From the NCBI GenBank assembly GCA_006176705.1, contig QRFJ01002516.1, forward strand, positions 124,001-188,000: a DNA stretch of 64,000 bases, in the 5' to 3' direction. Numbering within the stretch: position 1 is the first letter of the stretch; the number at the start of each line of letters is the position of its first letter. A model generated the notes under the pieces. That model was not told where the DNA came from. It was given only the letters and a program-made list of their open reading frames with translations, and did not search any database. Source of the DNA: Cocos nucifera (taxonomy: Eukaryota; Streptophyta; Magnoliopsida; Arecales; Arecaceae). The position numbers and the translations under genes are program-made. This document shows, piece after piece, positions 23,791-36,292 of the stretch.

Positions 23791-25180
23791 GAATCTAACC
23801 TTATGGTTTCTTCTGCATCTAGTTGGATGCTTGACTCTGGTTCTAGTGCTCACTTATGCACTTCTATGTAGGATCTTGAGGATAGCAAGAGGCTGAGGGA
23901 TAGTGAGATGATCCTATGTATCGAAAATGGAGCAAGAGTTGCTACAGTAGCCATGGGAATCTATCATCTATAATTATCGTTAGGATTAGATTTAGTTCTT
24001 AGAGACTGCTTTTATGTGCCTGCAGCAAGCAGGAATTTTATTTCTATTTTATGTTTAGTATAGGAAGGCTATGTAATTAGTTTTCTTAAGGACCATTGTA
24101 ATATTCTTTATGAAAGAAATAAAATTGTAAGTGGTTACATTATAAATGGTCTTTATTAGTTATATATTGATGTTTCTATTTTCAATATCGAGTAAAACAT
24201 GAATGCCATAGGATCATAACGACCTAGAGATAGTTTAAATGATAGGTATCTATGGCACCTTAGGCTAGGTCATATAGTGGAAGACATGGCTAACAAATTG
24301 AAGAAATTTAGGCTATTAAGTCCGTTGACTTCGGAGTCATATCCGATTTATGAATCATGCCTTCATAGCAAAATGACCAAGCTTTCTTTTATAGGACATG
24401 GGGAAAGGGCCACAGACCTACTTGTCATAGTACATACTGATGTATGTAGTCTATTTGATGTGCCGGTTAGAGGCAACTATGTCTACTTCATCATCTTTAT
24501 CGATGATTTATTTCGGTATGGATATGTGTATTTGATGCGATATAAATCTGAAGCTTATAAAAAGTTCAAAGTTTTCAGACATAAAGTAGAAAAATAAACT
24601 AAAAAATCCATTAAGATTCTTTGATCAAATTAAGGAGGTGAATACCTTAGTCAGAAATTCCTAGACTATCTTAAGCAAAATGGCATAGTCTCTTAATGGA
24701 CTCCATCTGGAACATCTCCACTCAACGAGATTTCAGAATGGAGAAATCGGACCTTATTAGATATGGTCCGATCTATGATGAGCTTCACGGACCTTTCTAA
24801 GTTTCTTTAGAGATATAGTCTAATGATTGTTATATATTTACTGAATAGGATTCTCTCTAAAATCGTTCCTATCATACCGTATAAGATATGATATGGTAAG
24901 AAATCAAGTCTAAGTCACCTCAAAATTTAGGATTGTCCGACTCATGTCAAGAGATAATAGACGGACAAGCTAGAGTATAGATCCTTTAGAGCTTAGTTCA
25001 TAGGATATCCTAAAGGATCATTAGAATATTATTTCTACATTCCGAAAGACCATAATGTGATTATGAGTTGATATATCATCTTCCTTAAAAAATAGTTTAT
25101 TCAAGATGGTGGCATCAAAAGGTAGATTAGAATCGTGGAGAAAGTCTTCCAAGAGCAACGAGCAAAGGACCCTATGAAAT
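23791..25180 (+). pseudogene. E4 protease and integrase pseudogene
   Basis: The protease motif SWMLDSGSSAHLC is intact at about 23821-23857, but a stop follows shortly. The integrase region at 24277-24597 has CLHSKMTKLSF, IVHTDVCSLF and YFIIFIDDLFRYGYVYL. Later parts (the GI-DL and QDGG-like linker) are frame-broken to 25180. Confidence 0.87.
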
Positions 25181-26385
25181 CCAATCAAATTGAGCCAGCC
25201 CAATCACTACCTCCTTCACCTTATAGATCAGAAAGGATTTTTCATGCTCCTAAAAGGTACTATTTCAGAGGACGTAGAGGAAATATTCCTCACAAAAAAT
25301 GGGGTTCATGGTGATGGTCCCAAAACCTATGACGAGATGACATTAGATATCGACTTCGAGAAATGGTTAGAGGTAATGAAGTCAGAGATTGACTCAATGC
25401 GCTCAAACCAAGTCTAGACCTTGGTAGATCCACTTAAAGGTATAGTACCTATTGGGTGTAATTGGATCTACAAGAGAAAGATAGGTGCAGATGAAAATGT
25501 GGAGATATTCAAGATTAGGTTAGTGGCCAAAGGGTATAGTCAGCATGAAGGCATTGACTATCAGGATACCTTCTTGCCAGTAGCCATGCTAAAATTCATC
25601 CGCACATTGCTTACTGTTGTAGCCTATTTCAATTATGAAATATGATAGATGGATGTGAAAACGACCTTCTTAAATGAATATCTTGAGGAAGATATCTATA
25701 TGGAATAGCCGCTAGGTTTCAGATCCAGTGATGTTGATCACAAGGGCTGCAAGCTGCAAAGGTTCATCTATGGACTTAGCAAGCATCTCGAAGCTGGAAT
25801 GCTCATTTTAATGATGTGATCAAATCGTTTGGATTCATCTAGAATGAGAAAGAACCATGTGTATTCAAAAAGATCAGTGGGAGTGTTATTGTCTTTCTCG
25901 TACTATGCGTGGATGACATCCTTCTTATTAGGAATGATATTCCCATGTTTACCATAGTTAAAATGTGGTTATCAAAAGAGTTCTCTATGAAAGACCAAGG
26001 AGAGGCATCCTTTATTCTAGGAATTAAGATCTATAGGGATAGACCGAATAGGATGCTGGATCTCTCATAGAAGATATACATAGAGGAGGTACTAAAGAGT
26101 TTAGCATGAAAAACTCCAAGAGAAGATTGGTGTCCTTCAGACATGGCATTCATCTCTCGAAGAAGATGTATCCCAACACACCTGAGGAGATTGAGCACAT
26201 GAGCAGGATTCCTTATGCTTTGGTAATAGAAAGCCTCATGTACACCATGCTATGTACACAACCTGATATTGCCCATGCTGTGAGTGTCACGAGTAGATAT
26301 CAGTCAAATCCAGGTGAAGAGCACTGGACTTTTGTGAAATATTTTCTTAAGTACTTGAGAAGGACTAGGATATATGTTCTTGATT
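25181..26385 (+). pseudogene. E4 reverse transcriptase pseudogene
   Basis: Pieces at 25190-25417, 25421-25645 (GCNWIYKRKIGADENVEIF, VAKGYSQHEGIDYQDTF) and 26106-26390. The polymerase box is CVDD (about 25900-25915) instead of YVDD. TGG to TAG and CAG to TAG stops occur at 25645 and 25708. Confidence 0.88.
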
Positions 26386-26886
26386 TTTGATAATGGAGAA
26401 CTCCAGGTCCAGGGTTATACAGACTCAGATTTTATGTCTGATATAGATGATCGAAAGTCGACATCTGATAGTCTGTTAGTATGTAATGATGGTGCTGTCA
26501 GTTGGAAGAGTTTCAAGCAAACTATGATAGAAGATTCCACCATGAAAGTAGAGTAGATCGTTGCATCGAAAGCTGCAAAGAAGGCATTCTAGTACAAGAA
26601 GTTCACCATAGAACTCAAAGTGATGCCATCAGATACCGTTCCTCTGTACTGCAACAATAATGGCACCATAGCCCTAACTAAGGAGTTGAGGTCTCACTAG
26701 AAATCCAAGCACATCAAGCAGCGATTCCACCTTATCCGTGATTACCTCGAGAAGGGTTACGTTGAGGTCAAGAGAATCGACTCCGCAGACAATGTGGCAG
26801 ATTCACTAACGAAGCCTTTAGCCCAATAGAAGATCGAAGCCCCCCTGTGAGAAGATGGGACTTAGATTTGTAGCTAATTGGCTTTA
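26386..26886 (+). pseudogene. E4 RNase H pseudogene
   Basis: GYTDSDFMSDIDDRKSTSD then VSWKSFKQ and a decayed EAEY motif (KVE-stop at about 26556). The tail carries SKHIKQRFHLIRDY and ends VANWL-stop near 26886, before the polypurine tract at about 26890-26901. Confidence 0.88.
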
Positions 26887-26901
26887 GATCAAGTGAGAGT
26901 T

Positions 26902-29186
26902 TGTTAGATGTGTGCCCTAGAAGTCAGATTGGCTATCACTTGTAATACACTTCTAAGGATAATTTTATAATTTTGATTATAAATTAATAAATAAATTATT
27001 TTCTATCATAGTATGTATTTAAAAGTGTCTGTGATACATCCTTTGTGTTAATGGTAATAACAATTTATATTTTCAAGAGTTGAAAATTTAAGACATGAAT
27101 TTTCATAATTAACTCAAACTACTCCTGACCGTAGGATCATTATGAGGATGATGATCGATCCAGAAGGTTGGTGTATGAGTGCTTTCTTAGGATAGACATG
27201 TCTTGAGTCTATGGTGTGGAGACATCAGAGTGAGTGTACGGTACTCGTTAGAGAACGAGGACACTGAGCATGACCACCTCAAGCATTCATAAGGAAGTCT
27301 ACCTTCTCGTCGATGACTAGCTCGATGTTGCAGTAGTGTATTTGGTTCTTTGATCTGAGGTACATCGATAATTCAACTTGAGGGTATTGTAGTTTGACTA
27401 CACCATAACTCGATGTTCTAGTCATTCGAAATTCTGAGGTGTATGTTGGCTATAGTACGTTCATTGTAGGAATTGGATTGCACCAATAAAAAATTTATCT
27501 ATCTCGATAGATGAGGAGTAATCCTATGATGATCATGAGAATTGAGTCCATAAGTCCATGGCCATGATAGAGTGAAGATGATAGAAAGAGTTTCTATAAG
27601 GGTTTCACATAGGACTTGAATCGAATGATTAATTTATATGATGGATATTGGGTTTAACGAGTTCACCTTAACCCTAATCCTATCGGGCTCAAGATAGAAG
27701 AACTCAATCACACAGGTAGCTACATCAAGAGATTTACTTTAAGTTCTAATGGGTTGCCACCATATACTGCTAGGTGTCACTATCAGATTTTGGAAGCAAT
27801 TAGAATGATTTTGATGATCGATCATTCTAATTGTATGAATCAAAAAAATTTTGATCCATTGAAAGGTATTTCGATGATATCGATGATAGAGATCATGACA
27901 TATCTCATTACCATATAGAACTAAATCTAACTGAATCATACAAATAAGAGTTTGGGTCTGGATGTCATCAATTGAGCTAACCTAGTTTGATTGATTTGGA
28001 TTAGATCCAATCAGGTTCAAGGTAATCGTGCTAGCACACGATTGAACCTGACTTTCTTCTTCTATAATCTTTTTGATTCATTACAATCGAGTTAAATTTA
28101 ATTTGACTCATTTCTATATCTTAAATAGATTTATTTTCATCTGACTAAAATAAGTATAGGTTAGATTAATTATGAAAATTAAATTCATTTCTAATGCAAT
28201 TGGACTAGGGTCAATAGTTGACCTAATTAAGAGAATTAAGGGTAACATGATTAGAAAATTTTATAAAATCTTGTAGAAATTATTTTACTCTAATTTTTGG
28301 ATATGTGATAGGGCACGAGTTATACTTTAGGTGTGCAAAATTTTGTATTTTCTAGAGGTGCCTAGACTGGGTTTCGATAGAGTTTGATTTGGATCAAACT
28401 CTTAAGGAAAGAGTCCTAGATGCATATAGAATCTTCCTTATCCTTTCATGCCGCCACCTTTCAGATGGATTTTTGGCATCAAAACTAGATTTTTGGCATC
28501 AAAACTAGATGAGATCTGGGGATTTTCATGGAGATCAGGTCCAAGGGTCCCAATGGTCGAATTAATAAGATTTTTGATCAAAAAGGGACTCTTTATGGTG
28601 CTATGTCTTGTATAAGAACTCTTCTCACGAAATTGCCTCAACGTAATTTATTTTTTCTACATTCAAAGGAGCTTTTTCTCTAACAACCACACCCCCTCTA
28701 TCCTCCTTCTCCCTCTTTTCTATATGTCTAAAAGGTTAGGCATAAATCTAAGTTGAAGGTCCAAGGTTATTGGCATAAGATTCAGCATCTACGTGACGGT
28801 GTTTGTGAGACGAACAGGCTGTCATCAGAAATTATTTTGAAGGCTTTTCAAATTAGATCCAAATTTAATTTTTGGAAGAGAGATTCATGAGAAAAAAATA
28901 TTTAGATTTTGGCTGAGTGGATACTGGTAGAGGCCAGGCGCGTGTGTGACTCCTTCCAGAACCTCAGAAATCAATAGGATCATTATAGGGTAATCAGATT
29001 ACCAAATTAGATACTTGAAATTAAATCTGATTTAATTTTATTTTTAACTTTTAATATTAGATTTCTATAATCAGATCTGAGAAGTCTCAAATCTGATTAG
29101 AATTTTAATTTTTTTTTTTTTAAAATTTTCTTCAGATCTAATCAGATCTGAACGATCCTATGCCAGAAAAATAGGTTTTTCCTTTA
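26902..29186 (+). repeat. E4 3' LTR
   Basis: 2285 bp; start tgttagatgtgtgcccta, end ttttccttta. Visible differences from the 5' LTR are scattered throughout and outnumber those between the E5 LTRs. A 20-bp unit (tttggcatcaaaactagatt) is tandemly doubled at 28471-28510 here only. Confidence 0.95.
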
Positions 29187-29191
29187 GTCGG

Positions 29192-29934
29192 CACCTAGGG
29201 CTTAAAGTTGGAACCAGAGAGAGAAGAGTAGAGAGTTTTAGGAAAAAAAGCTTTATTATATTCTACTCTATTGTAAAGATACAATATCTAGATTTATATA
29301 TCCTAGAATTTTTGCTATACTATATGAACCCTAATAAACCCAAATCCCACCTGAAAAACTCTCCTAGGCTAACCCAATACATGAAAACACTCATCGAACC
29401 CATGTACATATGTCTCACATGCTCTCATCTCCAAGATTTGAACCCGACCTATACATGAGTTAGCCCTTTTAAGATCTTATTGATCTAGGCCTTAAGATCC
29501 TAGGATAAAAGCCTATCCTAAATCCAAACAGAAAATCCGAATAGTTCTATTTGCTCCCATCGAGCCGGCTCTCTCAGAAGCTGAGCTGGCTCGACTTCAT
29601 CTCGCCCGAATACCATCTTATATTTACCTGAGATAGCCAGCTCCACTGCATATCCGAGCTAGCTCGCCTGTGTATCAGTCCCTTATCTTGGCTGATTCTT
29701 CTCCTGGCTTTGGTCTCTTGCTCCACCTTGTTTCTTAAGTCTTCGGAGCACCTACCAAGTCCTTCAAGTTCTTCACACCTGAACCTCGAGTCCATGCAGG
29801 GCTATACGCTGCCTTCACCTAGGATAACTCCTATCCTAGTCCTAGGACTCACACCCATCCTAGTCTTCCAGAGTCAACACCCTGGCTCCTCTTGTGGCCT
29901 CCCAAGACTTGGGACCACCACATCAAATCCTACA
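29192..29934 (-). repeat. E6 3' LTR, main part
   Basis: Continues from 18789 after E4. Starts cacctagggcttaaag like the E6 5' LTR at 42035 and ends aaatcctaca (element start tgtaggatttgatg). A TATA-like atatataaat on the minus strand near 29295-29306 is followed by AATAAA near 29262-29267. GAGCCGGCTC-type motifs lie at 29560-29670. Open frames here are LTR sequence. Confidence 0.88.
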
Positions 29935-30050
29935 ATCTTCATCTTGGTGCATCCAAGTCTTGGCATACCTGGCAATATTTTTCTGTATGAACCCGCTATC
30001 GATGCATGCCCTGACAACTACTTGTGTATACCTTGCCACCACCATTCTTC
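29935..30050 (-). pseudogene. E6 Gag C-terminus, stop codon and polypurine tract
   Basis: Continuation, across E5, of the frame left at 40445: VVEEWWWQGIHK then TAG at 30018-30020. About 83 bp further is a purine tract in gcaccaagatgaagat adjoining the LTR. This segment is nearly identical in layout to the E7 tract gcaccaaggtggagaa. Confidence 0.75.
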
Positions 30051-32329
30051 TGAAGGGAAATCCTGATTTCTCGGTCTAGGTTCGTCTAGATCTGATTAGA
30101 TCAAGAGATATATTTCAAAAATTTTCTCTTGATCTCAATCAGATCTTGATATGTTTCAGATCTAATTCTTATTATTTTAATAAATAAAATAAAATAAGAT
30201 AAATTAAATCAAATTCAATTTACCTGATTTGGGTAATCCTATTACCCTGTAGATGATCCTGATTGCAGCGGAAGGTTCTGGATCTTAGCCACGCAAGCGC
30301 CTGGCCTCTACCGGTATCCACTCGAGTTGGATCTGGAGAACCTCTTCTTCTCTATCACACCTCCAAAAATCAGATCTGGATCTGATCTGGAGGATCTTCA
30401 AAACTCTTTTGAAGATCTGCAGTCGTCCTTTTGCAGCAGCGCAGCCTTCTTGCTTTTGATCGCCTTTCCTTGATCTGAATCGCACCAAACTAAATTCAAA
30501 ACACTTTTGGACGTGGAGAGCAAGGGGAGAAGAGACTATGGCATGGAGAAGGAGGGGAGAGGCAGCCTTGGGGCGTGGGAAATCTCTATTGAATTCATTT
30601 AGGATTAGGGTTGGGCGCAGGGTCTTATTTATAGACCTCTTGTGATCCAACTCCTCTTCCTCTCAACCAATCACAACCCTTTGTGAAATCAGATCTAAAT
30701 CTGATTGGTTGAAAAAGAGACCCCTGGATTCCTCCTTAGAGGGTGCCTAAGACCAGTCAAACTGGATTCTTAGTAGAACTCTGATTGGAATCCAAAAGGG
30801 AGGTGGAGTCCTTGTCCAACAAGGACTCCTAGGCGCCTCCTACTTGGGCTCACGCCACCCTTGGCGTGCGCCCTTCTCCTTGCCAGGTTCTGGCAGGGGG
30901 ACAGGCCCCCACCAGCTCTCCAATAGGTGCATGACATGTGGTCAAAAGTCAAAGGGTCAATGGTCAATGTTTGACCAGTCAAAGGTAGACTTTTGACCAA
31001 AGTCAAAGAACAAGAAATGGCAGGTGACCAAAAATGGCAGGTAATGTCTTACAAATAAGACAACCTATTCTGACTTGGACAACCTCCAGTCAGACCATAT
31101 GAAGGCCTCTGATTGAGCACAAACTCCTTTGGCTCAGTCAGGACAACTTATTTATGATAGTAAAAGAAGAACGTTAGGTTCAATCGAGTGCTAGCACGAT
31201 TTCCTTGAACCTAATTGAATCTCATTCAGATCAATTGAACTAGATCAGTTCAATTGATGATCACCAGATTCAAACCCTTGTTTGTGTGACCCAGTTAGGT
31301 TCAGTTCTGTATGGTAATGGGATATGTCATGATCTCTATCATCGACATCATCGAAACTCCTTTCGATGGATCAGAACTCTTCTGATTCGAACAGCTAGAA
31401 TGATCGATCATCTAAATCATTCTAATTGCTCCCAAAATCCACCAGTGACACCTAGCAGTATATGGTGGCAACCCATCAGAGCTGAATGCGAACCTCTTGG
31501 TGCAGCTACCTGTGTGATTCAGTTCTTCTATCTTGAGCCCCGATCAGATTAGGGTTAAGGTGAACTCGTCAAACCCTAGTCTCTGTCATATGATGTAATC
31601 ATTCGATTCGAGTCCAATGTGAAAATCTAAATAGAAACTCTTTCTATTATTTCACTCTGCCATGGCCATGGGCTTCTGGACTTGATTCTCATGATCATCA
31701 TAGGGCTGCTCCTCTACCACCGAGGTAGATAGATTCCATCTTGATGCAATCCAGTTCCTACAATGAACATGCTATAGCCAACATACACCTCAGGGTTCCA
31801 TATGGCTAGGAGATCGAGTAATGGTGTAGTCAAACTATAACACCCTCAAGGTGAACTGCCGATGCATCTCAGGTCAAAGAACCAGACACACTACTGCAGC
31901 ATCGAGTCAGTCATTGACGAGAAGGTAGACTTCCTAATGACTACTCGAGGTGGTCACGCTCAGTGCCCTCGTTCTCTAACGAGTACCTGTACTCTCGCTC
32001 CGATGTCTCCACACCGTAGACTCAAGACTCATCTACTAAAGAGAAGCGATTGTACACCAACCTTCCGGATCAATCACCATCCTCGTGATGATCCTATGGT
32101 CGGGAGCTGTTTATGAGTTAATAATGATTATTCATGTCTTAAATTTTCAACTCTTGAAAATATGAATTATCATTACCATTAACTCAAAGGATGTATCACA
32201 GACACTAAATACACATATGTGATAGAAAATAACCCATTTCATTAATTATAGTCAAAATTACAATTTTGCCCCTAGAAGTGTATTACAAGTGTCAGCCAAT
32301 TCTGGCTTCTAGGGCACATATATCTAACA
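30051..32329 (-). repeat. E5 3' LTR
   Basis: 2279 bp. Plus-strand start tgaagggaaatcctga, end tatatctaaca (element start tgttagatatatgtgc). Almost identical to 38166-40439; one clear indel lies near 30590 (ttgaattcattta versus tttca). A 12-bp inverted repeat with a 5-nt loop is at 31230-31258. The 88-codon frame at 31286-31552 is antisense LTR sequence. Confidence 0.96.
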
Positions 32330-32342
32330 ATCTCCCACTTAT
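32330..32342 (-). other. E5 polypurine tract
   Basis: On the minus strand ataagtgggagat immediately before the 3' LTR; primes plus-strand DNA synthesis in LTR elements. Confidence 0.85.
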
Positions 32343-32343
32343 C

Positions 32344-32800
32344 CTAAAGCCAATTGGCTACAAGTCTAAGTCCCATCTTCTCAAGGTGGGCTTCGATCTT
32401 CTGCTGGCCCAACGGCTTTGTAAGTGGGTCTGCCACATTATCTGCGGAGTTGACTCTCTTGACCTCAACGTAACCTTTCTCAAGGTAATCGCGGATGAGA
32501 TGATATCGCCGCTCAATGTGCTTGGACTTCTGGTGAGACCTCGGCTCCTTAGCAAGGGCTATGGCGCCATTGTTGTCGCAGTAAAGAGGAATGGCATCTG
32601 ATGGCATTACTCCAATTTCTGCAGCAAACTTCTTGTACCAGAACGCTTCCTTTGCAGCCTCTGATGCAGCTATATATTCTGCTTCCATGGTGGAATCTGC
32701 TATCACAGTTTGCTTGAAACTCTTTCCAGCTGACAGCTCCACCATTGCACACAAACAGACTTCCAGATGTCGACTTTCGATCATCTATATCGGACATGAA
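32344..32800 (-). pseudogene. E5 RNase H (frameshifted from RT)
   Basis: Open piece 32344-32784: KSFKQTVIADSTMEAEYIA, then LYCDNNGAIALAKEP, SKHIERRYHLIRDY and DPLTKPL, ending VANWL-stop. These are the conserved RNase H positions and integrity is good. The upstream part (GYTDSDFMSDIDDRKSTSG) lies in the RT frame, the two being separated by a frameshift near 32735. RNase H would degrade the RNA strand during reverse transcription. Confidence 0.92.
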
Positions 32801-34146
32801 GTCCGAGTCTGTGTATCCCTGAACTTGGAGTTCTCCATTACCAAAGACCAACATCATATCCTTAGTTCTTCTCAAGTACTTAAGGATACATTTCACAGAA
32901 GTCCAGTGTTCTTCACCTGGATTTGACTGATATCTGCTTGTGACACTCACAGCATGGGCTATATCAGGTCGTGTACATAGCATGGCATACATGAGGCTCC
33001 CTATTGCAGAAGCATAAGGGATCTTGCTCATGCATTCTATTTCCTCAGGTGTGCTGGGGCACATCTTCTTGGAAAGATGAATACCATGTCTGAAGGGTAT
33101 TAATCCCCTCTTAGAGTTTTCCATACTAAACCTCTTTAGTACTTCCTCTATGTACATCTTCTGTGAAAGTCCTAGCATCCTATTCGGTCTATCCCTATAG
33201 ACCTTAATTCCTAGAATAAAGGATGCTTCACCTAGGTCTTTCATGGAGAATTCCTTGGACAACCACATCTTGACTGATGTCAACATGGGAATATCATTCC
33301 CAATAAGGAGGATGTCATCCACGTACAATACGAGGAAGACAACAGCGCTCCCACTGACCCTTTTGAAAACACATGGTTCCTCTTCATTTTTGATGAAACC
33401 AAACTTTTTGATCACATCATTGAAACGAGTGTTCCAGCTCCGAGATGCTTGCTTAAGTCCATATATGGACCTTTGCAGCTTGCAAACCTTGTGATCAGTA
33501 TCACTGGATGTGAAACCTAGCGGCTGTTCCATATAGATATCTTCCTCAAGATATCCATTTAGGAATGCCGTTTTCACGTCCATTTGCCATATTTCATAAT
33601 CGAAATAGGCTGCAACAGCAAGCAATGTGCGGATGGATTTTAGCATAGCTACCGGGGAAAAGGTATCCTGATAGTCAATGCCTTCACGTTGACTATAACC
33701 TTTTGCCACCAGTCTAGCCTTGAATGTCTCCACATTCCCATCTGCACCAATCTTTCTCTTGAAGATCCATTTACACCCAATAGGTACTATACCTTCTGGT
33801 GGATCTACCAAGGTCCAGACTTGGTTTGAGTGCATCGAGTCGAATCTTCTGACTTCATTGCCTCAAGCCATTTCTCGGAGTCGATATCTGATATCGCCTC
33901 GTTGTAGGTTTTGGGATCATCACCATGAGCACCATTACCTATGAGGAACATTTCCTCTACGTCCTCTGAAATAATACCTAAGTATCTTTCAGGGGGACGG
34001 GAAACTCTTTCCGATCTACGAGGTGGAGGAGGTAGTGTTCTTATTGGCTCAACCTGATTTGGTTCCACTTGGTCCTTAGCTCTTTTCACTTGTGAGACTT
34101 TCTCATCAAGCTTAATCTGCTTTCCAATGCCACTATCTTGAATAAA
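32735..34146 (-). pseudogene. E5 reverse transcriptase with N-terminal linker
   Basis: The RT frame is open over about 370 codons up to 33835: VWTLVDPPEGIVPIGCKWIF, ARLVAKGYSQREGIDYQDTF, QMDVKTAFLNGYLEEDIYM and an intact YVDD box (LVLYVDDILLIGNDI), then the RNase H start. The linker piece 33805-34089 (RTLPPPPRRSERVSRPPERY) is in another frame because of a small insertion near 33830. This is the most complete RT in the window. Confidence 0.93.
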
Positions 34147-35265
34147 CTATTTTTCAAGAAATATGGCATGTCGACTCACAATCACATTGTGGTCTTCTGG
34201 AATGTAGAAATAGTATCCTAATGACTCTTTAGGATATCCTATGAATCGAGCTCTAAAGGACCTAAACTCTAACTTGTCCGCTTGTTGTCTTTTGACATAA
34301 GCCGGACAACCCCAAATTCTGAGATGACTCAGACTTGGTTTCTTACCGTGCCATATCTCATACGGTGTGGTAGGAACGGTTTTAGAGGGAACCCTATTCA
34401 GTAGATAGATTGAAGTTAATAATGAATGTCCCCAAAGAAAATCTGGGAGGTCTGTGAAGCTCATCATGGATCGAACCATATCCAATAGAGTCCGATTTCT
34501 CCATTCTGAAACCCCGTTGAGTTGAGGTGTTCCTGGTGGAGTCCATTGAGAGACTATGCCATTTTCCTTAAGATAGTCTAGGAATTCCCGGCTAAGGTAT
34601 TCACCTCCTCGATCTGATCGAAGAACCTTAATGGGTTTTCCAGTTTATTTTTCTACTTCATGTCTGAATTCTTTGAACTTTTCAAAAGCTTCAGACTTAT
34701 GTCTCATAAGATACACATACCCATACCTAGACAGATCATCGGTAAAGGTAATGAAGTAGACAAAATTGCCTCTAGCCGGCACATCAAATGGGCCGCACAC
34801 ATCAGTATGTACTAGGGCAAGGAGATCTGTGGCCCTCTCCCCATGTCCAACAAAAGGGAGTTTAGTCATTTTGCCTTGAAGACAAGATTCACAAGTTGGA
34901 TATGACTCAAAAGTCAATGGACTCAATAGCCCATTTTTCTCCAATTTGTTAATCCTATCTTCTGCTATATGACCTAATCTCAGGTGCCATAGATATCTGT
35001 CGTTTGGACTATCCCTAGGTCGTTTGGCATTCACGTTTTGCTCGATAGTTAAAATAGGTACATCAATATGCAACTGATAAAGACCATTAACAAGGAAACC
35101 ATTTGCAATTTTATTTCTTTCATAAAGAATGTTACAATGGTCCTTAAAGAAGGTGATCACATAACCTTCTTGTGCTAAGCATGAAACAGAAATCAAATTC
35201 CTGCTAGCTGCAGGCACATAATAACAGTCTTTTAAAACTAAGTCTAAACCAGATGGTAATCGCAA
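34147..35265 (-). pseudogene. E5 integrase
   Basis: Two open pieces, 34645-35265 and 34147-34640, in one frame and separated by a single TAA (34645-34647). Features: YVPAASRNLISVSCL, WHLRLGHIAEDR with CESCLQGK (HHCC zinc domain), catalytic aspartates in LVHTDVCGPF and YFITFTDDLSRYG, and the glutamate region in NGVSEWRNRTLLDM. A TAG at 34147-34149 ends the C-terminal part. Integrase inserts element cDNA into chromosomes. Confidence 0.92.
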
Positions 35266-36292
35266 GAGGGTATGTTCCCACGGCTACTGCAGCAACTCTT
35301 GCTCCATTACCGATGCGTAGGATCATGTCTCCATCCCTCAGCCTCCTGCTATCCTCAAGACCCTGCATAGAAGTGCACAGATGAGCACTAGAACCAGAGT
35401 CAAGCACCCAACTGGATGCAGAAGAAACCGTAAGGTTAGACTCAATAACGAGCATACCTCCAGAAGGACCTTCCTTCTTGTTCTTCAGGGTGGCCAGGTA
35501 AGTAGGGCAGTTCCGCTTCCAATGGCCGTCGCTGTTGCAATGGAAACACTTTCCTTTGCCATCGACCTTCTTCTTCGGTTCTGCCTTCTTCTTCTTTGAT
35601 CCTTCTACCTTTTGCTTTTTCACAGACTTCTTTTTCTTTCCATAAGACTTTCTTTTGGAAGAAGTCCGTTCCATAGCAAGAACTGAGCCTTTAGAACCTT
35701 TCATAGAAAGCTCAGCGGTAACCAGCATATTCATCAACTCGGCCAAGGAATTTTGAAGTTTATGCATGTGGTAATTCATGATGAATTGCCCATATGCATC
35801 AGTCAAGGATTGCAGAATAATATCGTTCTGCAGATCCAAGTCCAACTTCACACCGAGCTTCTCAAGCTCTTCCATGTCCTTGATCATTGTCAGACAGTGA
35901 TCTTGGACTGACTGCCCATCACGCATCTTAGCCTTAAAAAGTCGTTTCGTGACTTGATATTTGGCTGCGCGACTCTGTTCACCAAACATCTCCTGTAGGT
36001 GAGCCAACATTTGGCGAGCAGTCCCGATATCTTCATGTTGGCGCTGGAGCTCATCAGACATCGAGCCCAACATGTAGTATCTGGCCTTATTGTCTTCGTC
36101 AATCCATTTTTCCAGAGACGCTCTCTGTTCAGTGGATGGACGAGCTGGTAAGGTGGGAGGGTCCTGGTCCAAAACATGTGTTAACTTCTCTGAACCCAAA
36201 ACAATTTTGTAGTTCCTGAGCCAATCTTTATAATTGGGTCCAGTCAGTCTATGTGTGTCTAGGATACGTGCCAGTGGGTTGGACGCAGACAT
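35204..36292 (-). pseudogene. E5 gag and protease start
   Basis: The likely start is the ATG at 36292 (MSASNPLARILDTHRLTG). The 6 codons upstream are open but begin with TTG. Gag domain to about residue 200, then a Lys-rich segment, a perfect CCHC knuckle CFHCNSDGHWKRNC (near 35510-35550) and the protease site WVLDSGSSAHLC (near 35375-35412). A one-base insertion near 35263 shifts the frame. Gag forms the particle; the protease processes the polyprotein. Confidence 0.94.

Larger units (their letters stand above)
18790..29186 (+). mobile_element. E4: family A copia retrotransposon inside E6 3' LTR
   Basis: Complete 10.4-kb element: 5' LTR 18790-21056, PBS, leader, gag, pol, 3' LTR 26902-29186. 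Flanked by gctgg (18785-18789) and gtcgg (29187-29191); E6 LTR sequence resumes exactly where it broke off, as shown by the uninterrupted E6 5' LTR. Coding capacity is lost through many stops, mostly C-to-T type. Confidence 0.93.

Noticed and set aside
29574..30079. Several 60-120 codon frames on both strands
   Set aside because: They lie in the E6 3' LTR and its junction; no motif, and the same DNA in the 5' LTR (42300-42819) does not keep them open.
31286..31552. 88-codon frame present identically in both E5 LTRs (also 39394-39660), with relatives at 138-356 and 27739-27939
   Set aside because: It is antisense to the element within U3 of the LTR. The relatives are LTR homologues; the similarity is explained by LTR homology and there is no known protein motif.
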